This document shows positions 23,242 to 30,894 of a stretch of DNA of 32,039 bases, piece after piece. The position numbers and the translations under genes are program-made. Position 1 is the first letter of the stretch, and the number at the start of each line of letters is the position of its first letter. Source of the stretch: Acidobacteriota bacterium (GTDB taxonomy: Bacteria > Acidobacteriota > JAAYUB01); assembly GCA_017996395.1 (NCBI GenBank), contig JAGOHA010000031.1, positions 1 through 32,039 of the forward strand. Direction: 5' to 3'. The notes under the pieces were generated by a model that saw only the letters and a list, made by a program, of their open reading frames with translations, was not told where the DNA came from and did no database searches.

Positions 23242-25164
23242 TCACTCCGTCCCCTTGAGGAAGGCGGCCAGGTCGTCGCGCAGCTCGCCGGCGGTCTGAT
23301 GTCGCTGAGCCGGATCCTTGGCCAGGGTGCGGTCGATGATGGCCCAGAGCGCCGCCGGGAAGGTCGGCGGCGGCGGCGCCACCGGCTGGTACAGAATGGC
23401 ATGCATCACGCCGATGTAGTTCTCCGCGGAAAAGGGGGATTTCCCTGTCGCCATCTCGTAGAGCACCAGACCCAGCGAGAATATGTCGGTGCGATGGTCG
23501 ACGAGGTCGCCGCGGAGCTGCTCCGGTGACATGTAGTTCACCGTGCCCATGATGGCGCCCTGTTCGGTCAGGCCGGTCATCGCCGTGGCCTGGAGCTCGT
23601 TCGGCCCGGTCCATTTCACCAGGCCGAAATCCAGAATCTTGACGCGGCCGCCGGCGGCCACCATGATGTTGGCCGGTTTGATGTCGCGGTGGATCATGTT
23701 CTTGGAGTGGGCCAGGGCCAGGGCGTCGGCCACCTGGATGCCGATCCGGCAGATGGATCCGGGCTCGAAGGGGCCCTCCCGGAGCATGTCGCGGATGGTC
23801 ATGCCCTCGACAAACTCCATGACGATGAAATCGAGCCCGGCCTCCTGGCCCACCTGGTGGATGGTGCAGATATTCGGGTGGTTCAGCACCGAGGCCGCCC
23901 GGGCCTCCTTGAGAAAGCGCCGGCGGATACCGGAGTTGTCGCTCATCTGGGGCGAGATGACCTTGACGGCCACGGGCCGCTTGAGCTGGGTGTCCTCCGC
24001 CTTGTACACGCAACCCATCCCGCCTTCGCCCAGCTTGTGCAGGATGTGGAACGGCCCGAGATGGTCCGGTTCCCGCGCGGGGAGGGCGTCGACCACCTGG
24101 CGGGTCTCCTCCTTCGGCATCGACACCTGCATGGTGTCACCCAGCACGTTGCGCTCCTCGCTGTCGCGGCGGACGATGAACTCGCTGAAGGCGGTGGAAA
24201 ACAGCGCCGGCGGCGCACCGGGCAGGATGTAGCCGCTTTTCTCCAGCTTCTTGAACAGGTAGGTGAAGGTGGGCGGCACCGGTTCGCCCCGCATCACCTG
24301 GCGGCAGATGTTCTTCTCCTCGACGCTGAAGTGGTCCCAAATGTAGTTGAAGTGGGGGATCACTTCCTCGAGGAAAATCTCCAGCACCTGGGCCGGGTCC
24401 GCCGTCCCGTCGCCCATGGTCAGCTGTTCGAAGAAGGCGCAGCAGGCGATCTGAATGAAGAACGGGAAGTAGCCGGACAGCTTCAGGATCGCGTCCGCGT
24501 GCGGCTCCAGCGGCGCGCCGGACTCGGCCGAGGGCTGGCCGATGAGCTGGAGCGCCTCGTCGCGGCTGAACACGCTCAGGTTGATGGTGCTGAAGATGTT
24601 GAAGAAGGGCGAATCGGCCACCTTGCTGGTGTGGCACAGCTCCTGCAGGTCGCGCTTGGAGCTGGTGATGTAGGCCAGGTCGTAGTTGTTGGCCAGCGAC
24701 CGGAAGAAGGAGAAGAACTCCTCGCCGAAGTGCTGGTTCGAGGTGACCACGTCGAACTCGTCGAACAGAACCACGATCTTGCGCCCCTTGCGCTGAAGGG
24801 CGGCCACGGCCATGCGGACGCCCTCGAAATCGGGGGTGAGCGCCTCGGAAAAGTCCGCGGCCTGCATCAGCAGCAGGATCAGCTCGCGGAAGAACTCCGA
24901 CAGCGACAGGTTTTTCCGCTCCTGCAGGTCCATCTTGACGAAGACGTACGGCGCCGGGGCTTCGAGATGGCGCGCCTGGATCTCCGGGGAGGCGATGTGG
25001 TTGAGCAGGGACGATTTGCCGATCCGGCGTTCGCCCACCACCGACACCGACTGCGGCCGCGCCGCGCCGATGCGGGAGAAGATCCGCGCCACCTCGCGCC
25101 GCCGCCCGAAAAACCGATGGATGTCGCGGATGGCCACGCGGTCGAGATACGGGTTCTGTTTCAT
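23242..25164 (-). CDS. P-loop ATPase fused to a Hanks-type Ser/Thr protein kinase
   Basis: A 640-residue cytoplasmic fusion. The N-terminal AAA/STAND-like ATPase (about 4-330) has Walker A GERRIGKS (44-51) and Walker B 'VVLFDEFD' (D135, E136). The C-terminal kinase (about 370-638) is complete: glycine loop GEGGMG (379-384), Lys401 (VAVKV), catalytic HRDIKPAN (492-499), DFG (512-514), SPE in place of APE (546-548). The RD-type catalytic loop implies activation-loop phosphorylation control. Placing the ATPase before the kinase is the reverse of most bacterial kinase fusions. The start ATG lies 4 nt after the stop of the upstream receptor-ATPase, with which it shares a related ATPase module ('NPYL...FFGR' against 'NPYI...FFGR'). 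Likely role: output kinase of that receptor (inference). There is no TM helix. Confidence 0.88.
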   Translation of the reverse strand: MKQNPYLDRVAIRDIHRFFGRRREVARIFSRIGAARPQSVSVVGERRIGKSSLLNHIASPEIQARHLEAPAPYVFVKMDLQERKNLSLSEFFRELILLLMQAADFSEALTPDFEGVRMAVAALQRKGRKIVVLFDEFDVVTSNQHFGEEFFSFFRSLANNYDLAYITSSKRDLQELCHTSKVADSPFFNIFSTINLSVFSRDEALQLIGQPSAESGAPLEPHADAILKLSGYFPFFIQIACCAFFEQLTMGDGTADPAQVLEIFLEEVIPHFNYIWDHFSVEEKNICRQVMRGEPVPPTFTYLFKKLEKSGYILPGAPPALFSTAFSEFIVRRDSEERNVLGDTMQVSMPKEETRQVVDALPAREPDHLGPFHILHKLGEGGMGCVYKAEDTQLKRPVAVKVISPQMSDNSGIRRRFLKEARAASVLNHPNICTIHQVGQEAGLDFIVMEFVEGMTIRDMLREGPFEPGSICRIGIQVADALALAHSKNMIHRDIKPANIMVAAGGRVKILDFGLVKWTGPNELQATAMTGLTEQGAIMGTVNYMSPEQLRGDLVDHRTDIFSLGLVLYEMATGKSPFSAENYIGVMHAILYQPVAPPPPTFPAALWAIIDRTLAKDPAQRHQTAGELRDDLAAFLKGTE

Positions 25165-25168
25165 CGCG

Positions 25169-27604
25169 TCACCGGTTTTGGTTTTCGCCGATGATCTGCC
25201 AGGGCGAGTGGTCGCGGTGGATCCACTCGCGGAGCAGATCGATCCGGAACTGGAACTGCCGCCCCTTCTTGTTGGCCACCTCGCGGGTGAAGAGCGCCTC
25301 CAGGAGGGTCTGCACGGTCTGCAGGTCCTGCTGGACGGGGAGCTGCAGCCCGGCGGCGTGCGCAAGCAGGCCCTCGGCGTCCATGGCCTCGCCGCCCGTG
25401 GTGGTCAGGCCGTCGGCCAGCAGCGAGAGCACCAGCTTCTCGGAGAAACTGAAGCTGTCCCAAAAGTACAGCATCTGGGGCAGCGGATTCTCGATGAGCT
25501 GGACCACCACCGCCGCCAGATCGTCGGACGTGACGAGGTTGTGACCCACCTCGTTGAGATGGTCCACCACGTTCATGCAGACGGCCTGGGTGTAGAACGG
25601 CTGCCCGGCGGTGAGCCGGTAGATGCGCTCGGGCACGCCGTCGGCGTGGAAGACCAGTCCCTTGAGCGGCTCGGTGATCAGGCGCTGGGTGTCCCGCGGG
25701 GTCAGGAAGCTGATCTTGCGGTAGAGGCTCTTGGCGATCAGGTGCTGCCAGTACGGCTTGCGGCGGTCTTCCAGCCGCATGGAGCCGGTCAGGACGAAGC
25801 TGAGCTCGGGATGCCGGTCCAGCAGCGCCGAGAGGCAGTCCACCGTCGACGCATGCAGGGCGCCCTGGTCGATGAGCGTTTCGAGGATCTCGTACTCGTC
25901 GAGCAGGAACACGAATTTGCGGCCGGCGAACCGCCGGATGGCGGCCTCCAGCAGCTCTTCGAAGCTCTCCTGGCCTTTGCCCGCGTCCACCGGCGGCAGC
26001 GTGGCGCCGCGCTTGCGCAATCCCTCGGCGACGTCCCGGGCCATCCGGTTGTAGAACGAGACGGTGTCGGGGCAGTTGCCGTAGAGCTGCAGGTCGATGA
26101 GCACCGGCAGGACGTCGGCGCCGAGGCGGCCGTTGAGGATTTGGTAGAGGATCGAGGTTTTCCCGCTGCGGCGCTCGCCGCAGAGCACGATACAGACGCC
26201 GCTGTCCTCGCGGCGCATGTTCTTCAGGATGAAATGGAAGTCGTCCTCCCGGCCGAAGAACATCTCCTTCTCGCGGATGGGATTCCCGACGATGTACGGG
26301 TTGACCTTGATCGGCTTGAACTCGCGCAGGGCGCGCTCCTGGATCCGCTTGCGGATGGCCCGGCGCACGCGGCCGACGGTCCAGTTGACAACCAGGAAGA
26401 GGAGCAGCAGGCTGGGAATCAGGATCAGGATCCAGCGCTGGTAGCCGGAGCGGACGCGCCATTCCTGCGCGGGGACGAACGCGCCGTTGTGGATGGCGAC
26501 AATCTGGATCTTCTTGACCACGTCGCCGTTGGCCTTGAAGTTGAAGTCGCCGGTGACGCCGGGGAAATTCTCGGTGGCCGAGATGGCGTCGCGCAGCGCC
26601 TCGCGGCGCGGATCCGGGGTGCGCCGGATCGCCTGGAGCAGGATGCAGGCGGCGTCGTAGGCCCGACCGGCGTGCGGGCCGGCTGCGATCTCGAAGCGGT
26701 CCTTGTACCGGGCGGCGAACAAGCGCGCCGCGGGCTTGTCCTGCAGGAGGAAGTACGAGTCCGTCGCCACCAGGCCTTCCAGGTTCTTCCAACTGGTGAG
26801 GTAACGCTCGGTGACGTCGGGGGCGAAGAGCTGGACCGGCAGCCGCTGCTCCCGGACCAGCGTCGCGATGCGGATGTTGTCGGGGGTGATGCCGAACAAG
26901 CCGAGCGCTTCGATCCCCTGCCGCTGAATCTCCTGCAGCTCCGCGCTGAAGTCCGCCTGATCGCGCCGGAACGGCTGGGCATAGGCGAGCGCGAGGTTGT
27001 GCCGCTCGAGGCTGCGCGTGAAGTCGGCCATCAGGCCGCGCCCGAAGTCGTCGTTGTCGTACAGGATGCCGATGCGTCGCAGCGACAGCTCCTCGGTCAG
27101 GTAGCGGCTGAGCTCGGCCATGCGGAAATAGTCGGATTCGATGCAGCGGAAGACCCACTTGTTGTCGATCGCGGTGATCCGCGTGGCCGTGGACGACGAA
27201 GTCAGGAGCGGAGCCCGGGCGCGGGCGCACGGCTCCATGATGGCCAGGGTGCACGACGAATTGATGGCGCCCAGCACCGCCACGGCGCCCCCGCGCAGGA
27301 GCCGGTCCGCGCCGGCGGCGGATTGCAGCGGCTGCCCCTGATCGTCGGCCTCGATGATCTCGACGAGCCGGCCGTGCGCGCCGCCCATCTTGTTGAACTC
27401 TTCCGCCGCCAGGCGCACCGCATTGAGCTGGCCGAGGCCGGCGGACTGGTTCGAGCCGGTGAGCGGGCCAATGACGCCGATCCGGATGGGACCGGGCGGG
27501 GCCGGGTTGTTGGCGGACAGCGCGGTCGCCGCCAGCAGCAGCGCCAGCGCCGCCGAGCGGAAGAGTCTCACCGAGATTCGCTTGCAACCACAGGTGCCGA
27601 TCAT
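25169..27604 (-). CDS. Periplasmic binding-protein receptor fused through one TM to a cytoplasmic P-loop ATPase
   Basis: An 811-residue protein. The signal peptide spans about 1-31. Residues 39-376 form a LivJ-type (type 1 periplasmic binding protein) domain: 'IRIGVIGPLTG' start, 'EADDQGQP', 'AVLGAINSSCTLAI' and 'LLTSSSTATRIT', the last two lining the ligand cleft in amino-acid and amide receptors. One TM helix follows (391-409), then a basic stop-transfer stretch 'GRVRRAIRKR'. The cytoplasmic AAA/STAND-like ATPase (about 434-811) has Walker A GERRSGKT (476-483) and Walker B 'VFLLDEYE' (D569, E570). This is a one-pass receptor that could couple ligand binding outside to ATPase state inside. 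ABC permease genes, the usual partners of such a binding domain, are absent. ATG 27604 was chosen for the signal peptide; the nearest GGGAG is about 13 nt upstream. Ligand unknown. Confidence 0.85.
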   Translation of the reverse strand: MIGTCGCKRISVRLFRSAALALLLAATALSANNPAPPGPIRIGVIGPLTGSNQSAGLGQLNAVRLAAEEFNKMGGAHGRLVEIIEADDQGQPLQSAAGADRLLRGGAVAVLGAINSSCTLAIMEPCARARAPLLTSSSTATRITAIDNKWVFRCIESDYFRMAELSRYLTEELSLRRIGILYDNDDFGRGLMADFTRSLERHNLALAYAQPFRRDQADFSAELQEIQRQGIEALGLFGITPDNIRIATLVREQRLPVQLFAPDVTERYLTSWKNLEGLVATDSYFLLQDKPAARLFAARYKDRFEIAAGPHAGRAYDAACILLQAIRRTPDPRREALRDAISATENFPGVTGDFNFKANGDVVKKIQIVAIHNGAFVPAQEWRVRSGYQRWILILIPSLLLLFLVVNWTVGRVRRAIRKRIQERALREFKPIKVNPYIVGNPIREKEMFFGREDDFHFILKNMRREDSGVCIVLCGERRSGKTSILYQILNGRLGADVLPVLIDLQLYGNCPDTVSFYNRMARDVAEGLRKRGATLPPVDAGKGQESFEELLEAAIRRFAGRKFVFLLDEYEILETLIDQGALHASTVDCLSALLDRHPELSFVLTGSMRLEDRRKPYWQHLIAKSLYRKISFLTPRDTQRLITEPLKGLVFHADGVPERIYRLTAGQPFYTQAVCMNVVDHLNEVGHNLVTSDDLAAVVVQLIENPLPQMLYFWDSFSFSEKLVLSLLADGLTTTGGEAMDAEGLLAHAAGLQLPVQQDLQTVQTLLEALFTREVANKKGRQFQFRIDLLREWIHRDHSPWQIIGENQNR

Positions 27605-27645
27605 GATGTGCCGGGAGTCTCCCTTGACGATGTCTGACGGGCCGT

Positions 27646-28188
27646 TCACGGAGCGCCCGTGGGGCGGGCCCGGGCCGCCGGCGCTTCGGCCGGCCGGTCC
27701 GGATTCAGCGCGTCGCCGGCGACGCGCCGGAGCAGGCCGAAGAGGGTCGGGAACTCCGACCGGAAGCTGGCCAGTGCCTCGGCGGAGGGCTGCTCCGCGC
27801 TGTGGACGTGGGCGCCCCGGCCGGCTTGGGCGATGACATATCGACCCACACCCACCTGGGCCAGCGCATGGCCGCCCACACCGACCTGTCCCACGGCCAG
27901 CCGCGGGGCCACCGCCACCTGGCCGAACGCCTCGTAGCCGGACACCGACACCTGCCCCAGCGCCAGCAGCAGGCCGAGCGAAATCTGGCCGATGGGGAGC
28001 ACGCCGACGGCGACCTGACCCAGAGCGATCACCCCGAAGGCGAAACGGCCGACGGCGATGATGCCGACAGCGCGACCGAGTGCGCCCGTCTGCGGATCGC
28101 GGCCCACGACCAGATGGAACAACGGCAGGCCGAACAGCCGGTAATCGCTCCGGTATTCGCGTCGCCGGCCTGGCTGTGGTTGCGGCAT
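27646..28188 (-). CDS. Decapeptide-repeat hydrophobic protein
   Basis: A 180-residue protein. After a basic start 'MPQPQPGRRREY' and 'YRLFGLPLFHLVVGRDPQTG', residues 38-125 are about eight repeats of roughly ten residues with the core (I/L/V)GQVxVG, for example 'LGQVAVGVLP' and 'IGQISLGLLL'. A polar C-terminus follows. I recall hypothetical proteins with a GLPL-H start and GGVAxG repeats in several bacterial phyla; their function is unknown. The repeats could span the membrane or form a solenoid. The stop is 41 nt before the receptor-ATPase gene, so it probably heads that operon. ATG 28188 was chosen over upstream codons because the conserved start follows it. The larger frame to 28380 runs into the divergent promoter. 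Confidence 0.7.
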   Translation of the reverse strand: MPQPQPGRRREYRSDYRLFGLPLFHLVVGRDPQTGALGRAVGIIAVGRFAFGVIALGQVAVGVLPIGQISLGLLLALGQVSVSGYEAFGQVAVAPRLAVGQVGVGGHALAQVGVGRYVIAQAGRGAHVHSAEQPSAEALASFRSEFPTLFGLLRRVAGDALNPDRPAEAPAARARPTGAP

Positions 28189-28209
28189 CGGCTGGCCCTT
28201 GTGCTGGAG

Positions 28210-28239
28210 TCCACACCCATTGTCCGGATGGATTATAAT
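28210..28239 (+). promoter_or_regulatory. Promoter in the divergent region (palindromic TATAAT)
   Basis: GATTATAATC (28231-28240) offers a perfect TATAAT to both strands. On the plus strand TCCACA (28210-28215) with an 18-bp spacer is the better -35 and would serve the DUF5924-like gene. The minus-strand reading would serve the receptor-kinase operon but lacks a clear -35. Confidence 0.45.
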
Positions 28240-28357
28240 CCAGAACCGTTCCGCCGATTCGCGGAATCTTCGTGGGAATAAGCGGAAAATTCGCTTCGCC
28301 GGGGGCGGCGGTTGCGCTATCTTGGGCGCTCGGGCCGTCCGAGCCGGAGACGAGGGC

Positions 28358-29383
28358 ATGCATCCTAGTTTCGCCGCCATTCAATCCCGCCTGGAGCCGC
28401 ACGCGGACAAGCTGTGGTGGCTGCACAGCCTCTATTCGCTCCTGCTGGGCGTGGCGATGATGTGGCTGGGGCGGGTCCGGTTCGCCTACGTCCGGCTGGT
28501 GGTGATCCACATCGCCTTCATCTGGGCCACCAGCCTGCTCCTGCCTGTGATCCTGCGACATCCCCGCCTGGCCGGCCCGTGGGGCGGCCGTCTGCGGCTG
28601 GTGGTCAATTGGTTCAACCGCAATTTCTACCAACAGATTCTCTTCTTCATCCTGCCCCTGTACTGGGCGAGCATGACGCCCGGCGCCGCCAACATGGTCT
28701 TTGTGGCGGCGCTGGCCGCGTCGGCCGTGCTGTCGACGCTCGACGTGGTGTATGACCGCCAGCTCTCGGTGCGCTGGTACTACCTGTCGGTGTTCTTTTC
28801 GTTCAACCTGTTCGCCAGCATCAACGTGCTGCTGCCCATTTCCTGGAAGATCGGCAACACCGCGGCCCTGACGGTGAGCGCGTTGCTGGCGGGGGCCGGC
28901 TACGCGACTTTCGTGCTCCGGCTGTCGGGGCTGGCGCGGCGACAGCGGTGGGTTCTGGCGGGGCTGGGCACGCTGCTGCTGGTGGGGCTGCTGGAGCTGG
29001 GCCGGCCGCTGGTCCCGCCGGCCCCGCTGCGCCTGCAGCAGGCGGTGTTCAGCCTGGGTTTCCGGCCGAAGACCTTGCGGAGCGTCGGACCGGTGACGGA
29101 GCTGCCGGCCGGTTACACCGGCCGGCTCTACGCGCTGACCGCCGTCGTCGCGCCCCTCGGCCTCGAGGAGAAGGTCAGCCACCGCTGGTACGTGGACGGC
29201 GCAGAGGTGTTCGCGTCGCGCCATTACGCCATCGCCGGCGGGCGGAAAGACGGTTACCGGCTCTGGACATCCATGGCCTTGAAACGGCTGCCGCCGGCGG
29301 CCGAGGTCCGGGTGGACGTGGTGACACAGGGGGGGCAGCTCATCGGACGGGCGGCGATCAGATCCCGGCCGGCTGAGTCTTGA
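28358..29383 (+). CDS. DUF5924/DUF2914 family membrane protein
   Basis: A 341-residue protein. About six to seven TM helices (30-235) are followed by a soluble C-terminal domain (about 245-338) matching DUF2914: 'VSHRWYVDGAEV' ... 'GYRLWTSMALKRLPP..EVRVDVVTQGGQLIG'. The function of both families is unknown; DUF2914 is expected outside the membrane. ATG 28358 follows a GGAGACGAGGG stretch. It converges with the MATE-like gene and their 3' ends overlap by 26 bp, so both stop codons lie inside the other gene. Confidence 0.8.
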   Translation: MHPSFAAIQSRLEPHADKLWWLHSLYSLLLGVAMMWLGRVRFAYVRLVVIHIAFIWATSLLLPVILRHPRLAGPWGGRLRLVVNWFNRNFYQQILFFILPLYWASMTPGAANMVFVAALAASAVLSTLDVVYDRQLSVRWYYLSVFFSFNLFASINVLLPISWKIGNTAALTVSALLAGAGYATFVLRLSGLARRQRWVLAGLGTLLLVGLLELGRPLVPPAPLRLQQAVFSLGFRPKTLRSVGPVTELPAGYTGRLYALTAVVAPLGLEEKVSHRWYVDGAEVFASRHYAIAGGRKDGYRLWTSMALKRLPPAAEVRVDVVTQGGQLIGRAAIRSRPAES

Positions 29384-30689
29384 TGAGCGGCTCCGCCAGG
29401 CGCCGGGCCCGCAGGCAGGGGGGCATCAGGAACAGGATGTGAGTCAGCCGGCCGGCCGTCACGGCGATGGCCGCCGCCACGGCGCCGGTGGCGCCGCCGA
29501 GCCGGATGCCCGCGAACAGCACGACGATGATCCCCACCACCTCGACGGCGGTGGCCCAGGTGATCGCCCGGGTCATCCGGGCGTGCACCAGCAGGGCGCG
29601 CTGGAACGACAGCAGCACCTCCATCGACGGCATCAGCAGCACGAACTGGGCGGGCAGCAGGGCGAACGCCGCCAGGTCGGCCGAGAGACCGGAGACCTTT
29701 CCCAGCCACAGGTGCGACAGCGGAGTCAGCACGAGCAGCGCGTAAGCGCCGCCGGTTGCCACCGCCAGGCGGTTGCCGAAGTCGCGCAAGGCGCGGTAGC
29801 CCTCCTGCCGTTCGCCGAGGAGGGCGATGGCCGTCTCCTGGAACGAGATGCCGAAGCACCGAAAGATGAACGACGTCACGTGGACCACCGGCCAGACGGC
29901 CAGCGATTCGATGGCCATCCGGCTCCGGCCCATGAAGAACGTGAGCAGCGGATGCACACCCATGGCCAGGATCGAGGTCATGGCCAGGGGCATGTAGAAG
30001 CGGTGGATCTCCCGGTAACCGGGGGCGGATTGGCTGTCGCCGTCGTCCTGCAGCAGCTGGCTCACGATCCGCCGGCTCATCAGTCGGCTGGCGACGGCCT
30101 CCATGGTCACGCCCACCGAGAGCGCCGCCGCCCCCACCCAGGCGCCCGGCACTCCGCCGACGGCGTACAGCACCACGGCGGTGACGGCCATGGTGGACAG
30201 GCGCACCACCGTGCCGTAGGCCACCCGCCGGGTGAGGTTGTTGCGGATCATGATCCCCTGGTAGAACCGCCGGTAGCCGATGGCGCCCGGCCACGGCAGC
30301 AGCAGCAGGTAGGCGACGTACACGAGCCGGGCCACCTCATCCGGCAGCTCCAGCAGCTGGCGGGCGATCAGGTCGAACACCGGCGGGATCAGGCCCACGA
30401 GCATCACGGCCGTGATGCAGCCGTTCATGGCGTAGGTGTAGGTGCGCAGGCGGACGAGCGACGTGCGGCCGGTGACCAGGGCGGTGGCGGCGCTCATGAT
30501 CATGATGATGGGCGCCTCGATGATCAGGGCGAACGAGAAGGCCACGCCATAGGCCGCCAGGTTGTACTTGGGGTCGGCCAGCCGGGCGATCACCGCCGCG
30601 AGGAACGGGCCCTCCAGCGCCATCATGAGCCAGGTGGCGGCCAGGGGGGCCCAGAAGCCGGTGATCTTGCGGATGTTCAGTGCGGCCAT
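29358..30689 (-). CDS. MATE-like (MOP superfamily) multi-TM transporter
   Basis: A 443-residue protein with about 12 hydrophobic helices in two similar halves, consistent with the MOP flippase/MATE superfamily. The N-terminal 'FWAPLAATWLMMALEGPFLAAVIARL' region (written here in part) and 'PWPGAIGYRRFYQGIMIRNN' are distinctive and recall bacterial relatives of the ANKH exporter group, but I cannot fix the subfamily. Substrate unknown: drugs, lipid-linked sugars or organic anions are all possible. A good promoter gives a leader of only about 12 nt with no clear Shine-Dalgarno. The 3' end overlaps the convergent DUF5924-like gene. Confidence 0.75.
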   Translation of the reverse strand: MAALNIRKITGFWAPLAATWLMMALEGPFLAAVIARLADPKYNLAAYGVAFSFALIIEAPIIMIMSAATALVTGRTSLVRLRTYTYAMNGCITAVMLVGLIPPVFDLIARQLLELPDEVARLVYVAYLLLLPWPGAIGYRRFYQGIMIRNNLTRRVAYGTVVRLSTMAVTAVVLYAVGGVPGAWVGAAALSVGVTMEAVASRLMSRRIVSQLLQDDGDSQSAPGYREIHRFYMPLAMTSILAMGVHPLLTFFMGRSRMAIESLAVWPVVHVTSFIFRCFGISFQETAIALLGERQEGYRALRDFGNRLAVATGGAYALLVLTPLSHLWLGKVSGLSADLAAFALLPAQFVLLMPSMEVLLSFQRALLVHARMTRAITWATAVEVVGIIVVLFAGIRLGGATGAVAAAIAVTAGRLTHILFLMPPCLRARRLAEPLIKTQPAGI

Positions 30690-30707
30690 GATCCGTTACC
30701 GGCGTGC

Positions 30708-30736
30708 AGCATAGCAATTCCCGGCGGTCAACTCAA
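30708..30736 (-). promoter_or_regulatory. Promoter of the MATE-like gene
   Basis: Minus strand: TTGAGT (30736-30731), 17-bp spacer, TATGCT (30713-30708). The ATG at 30689 is 18 nt past the -10 box. Confidence 0.55.
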
Positions 30737-30830
30737 GGGCGGACTCCGCTGCGTCTCGGATCGTTCGAAAGCCTCGGTCCGGCCGTTACGCAGGGGGAAG
30801 CCGGCGCGCGCGCCCCGCGCCGGCTGGTCT

Positions 30831-30867
30831 GAAAATGCCGCGGCCGGTTCCGTGGAACCGGCCGCGG
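30831..30867 (-). terminator. Intrinsic terminator of the TPR gene
   Basis: A perfect 14-bp inverted repeat, CCGCGGCCGGTTCC (30838-30851) and GGAACCGGCCGCGG (30854-30867), followed on the minus strand by CATTTTC. It lies 27 nt beyond the TPR gene stop and insulates the MATE-like gene's promoter. Confidence 0.7.
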
Positions 30868-30894
30868 GCGAAAACCGGGTGACGCGGGCGGGCG

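Noticed and set aside
25165..25365. N-terminal extension of the ATPase-kinase to 25365
   Set aside because: It would overlap the coding end of the receptor-ATPase by about 200 bp. The NPY start at 25164, 4 nt after the stop, matches the paralogous domain.
24812..27637. 941-codon plus-strand ORF opposite the receptor-ATPase and kinase genes
   Set aside because: It crosses two real minus-strand genes with recognisable motifs. Composition is typical of a reverse-frame shadow.
27605..29224. Extension of the receptor-ATPase ORF upstream to 29224
   Set aside because: It runs antisense through the DUF5924-like gene and through the decapeptide-repeat gene in another frame. The signal peptide at 27604 marks the true start.
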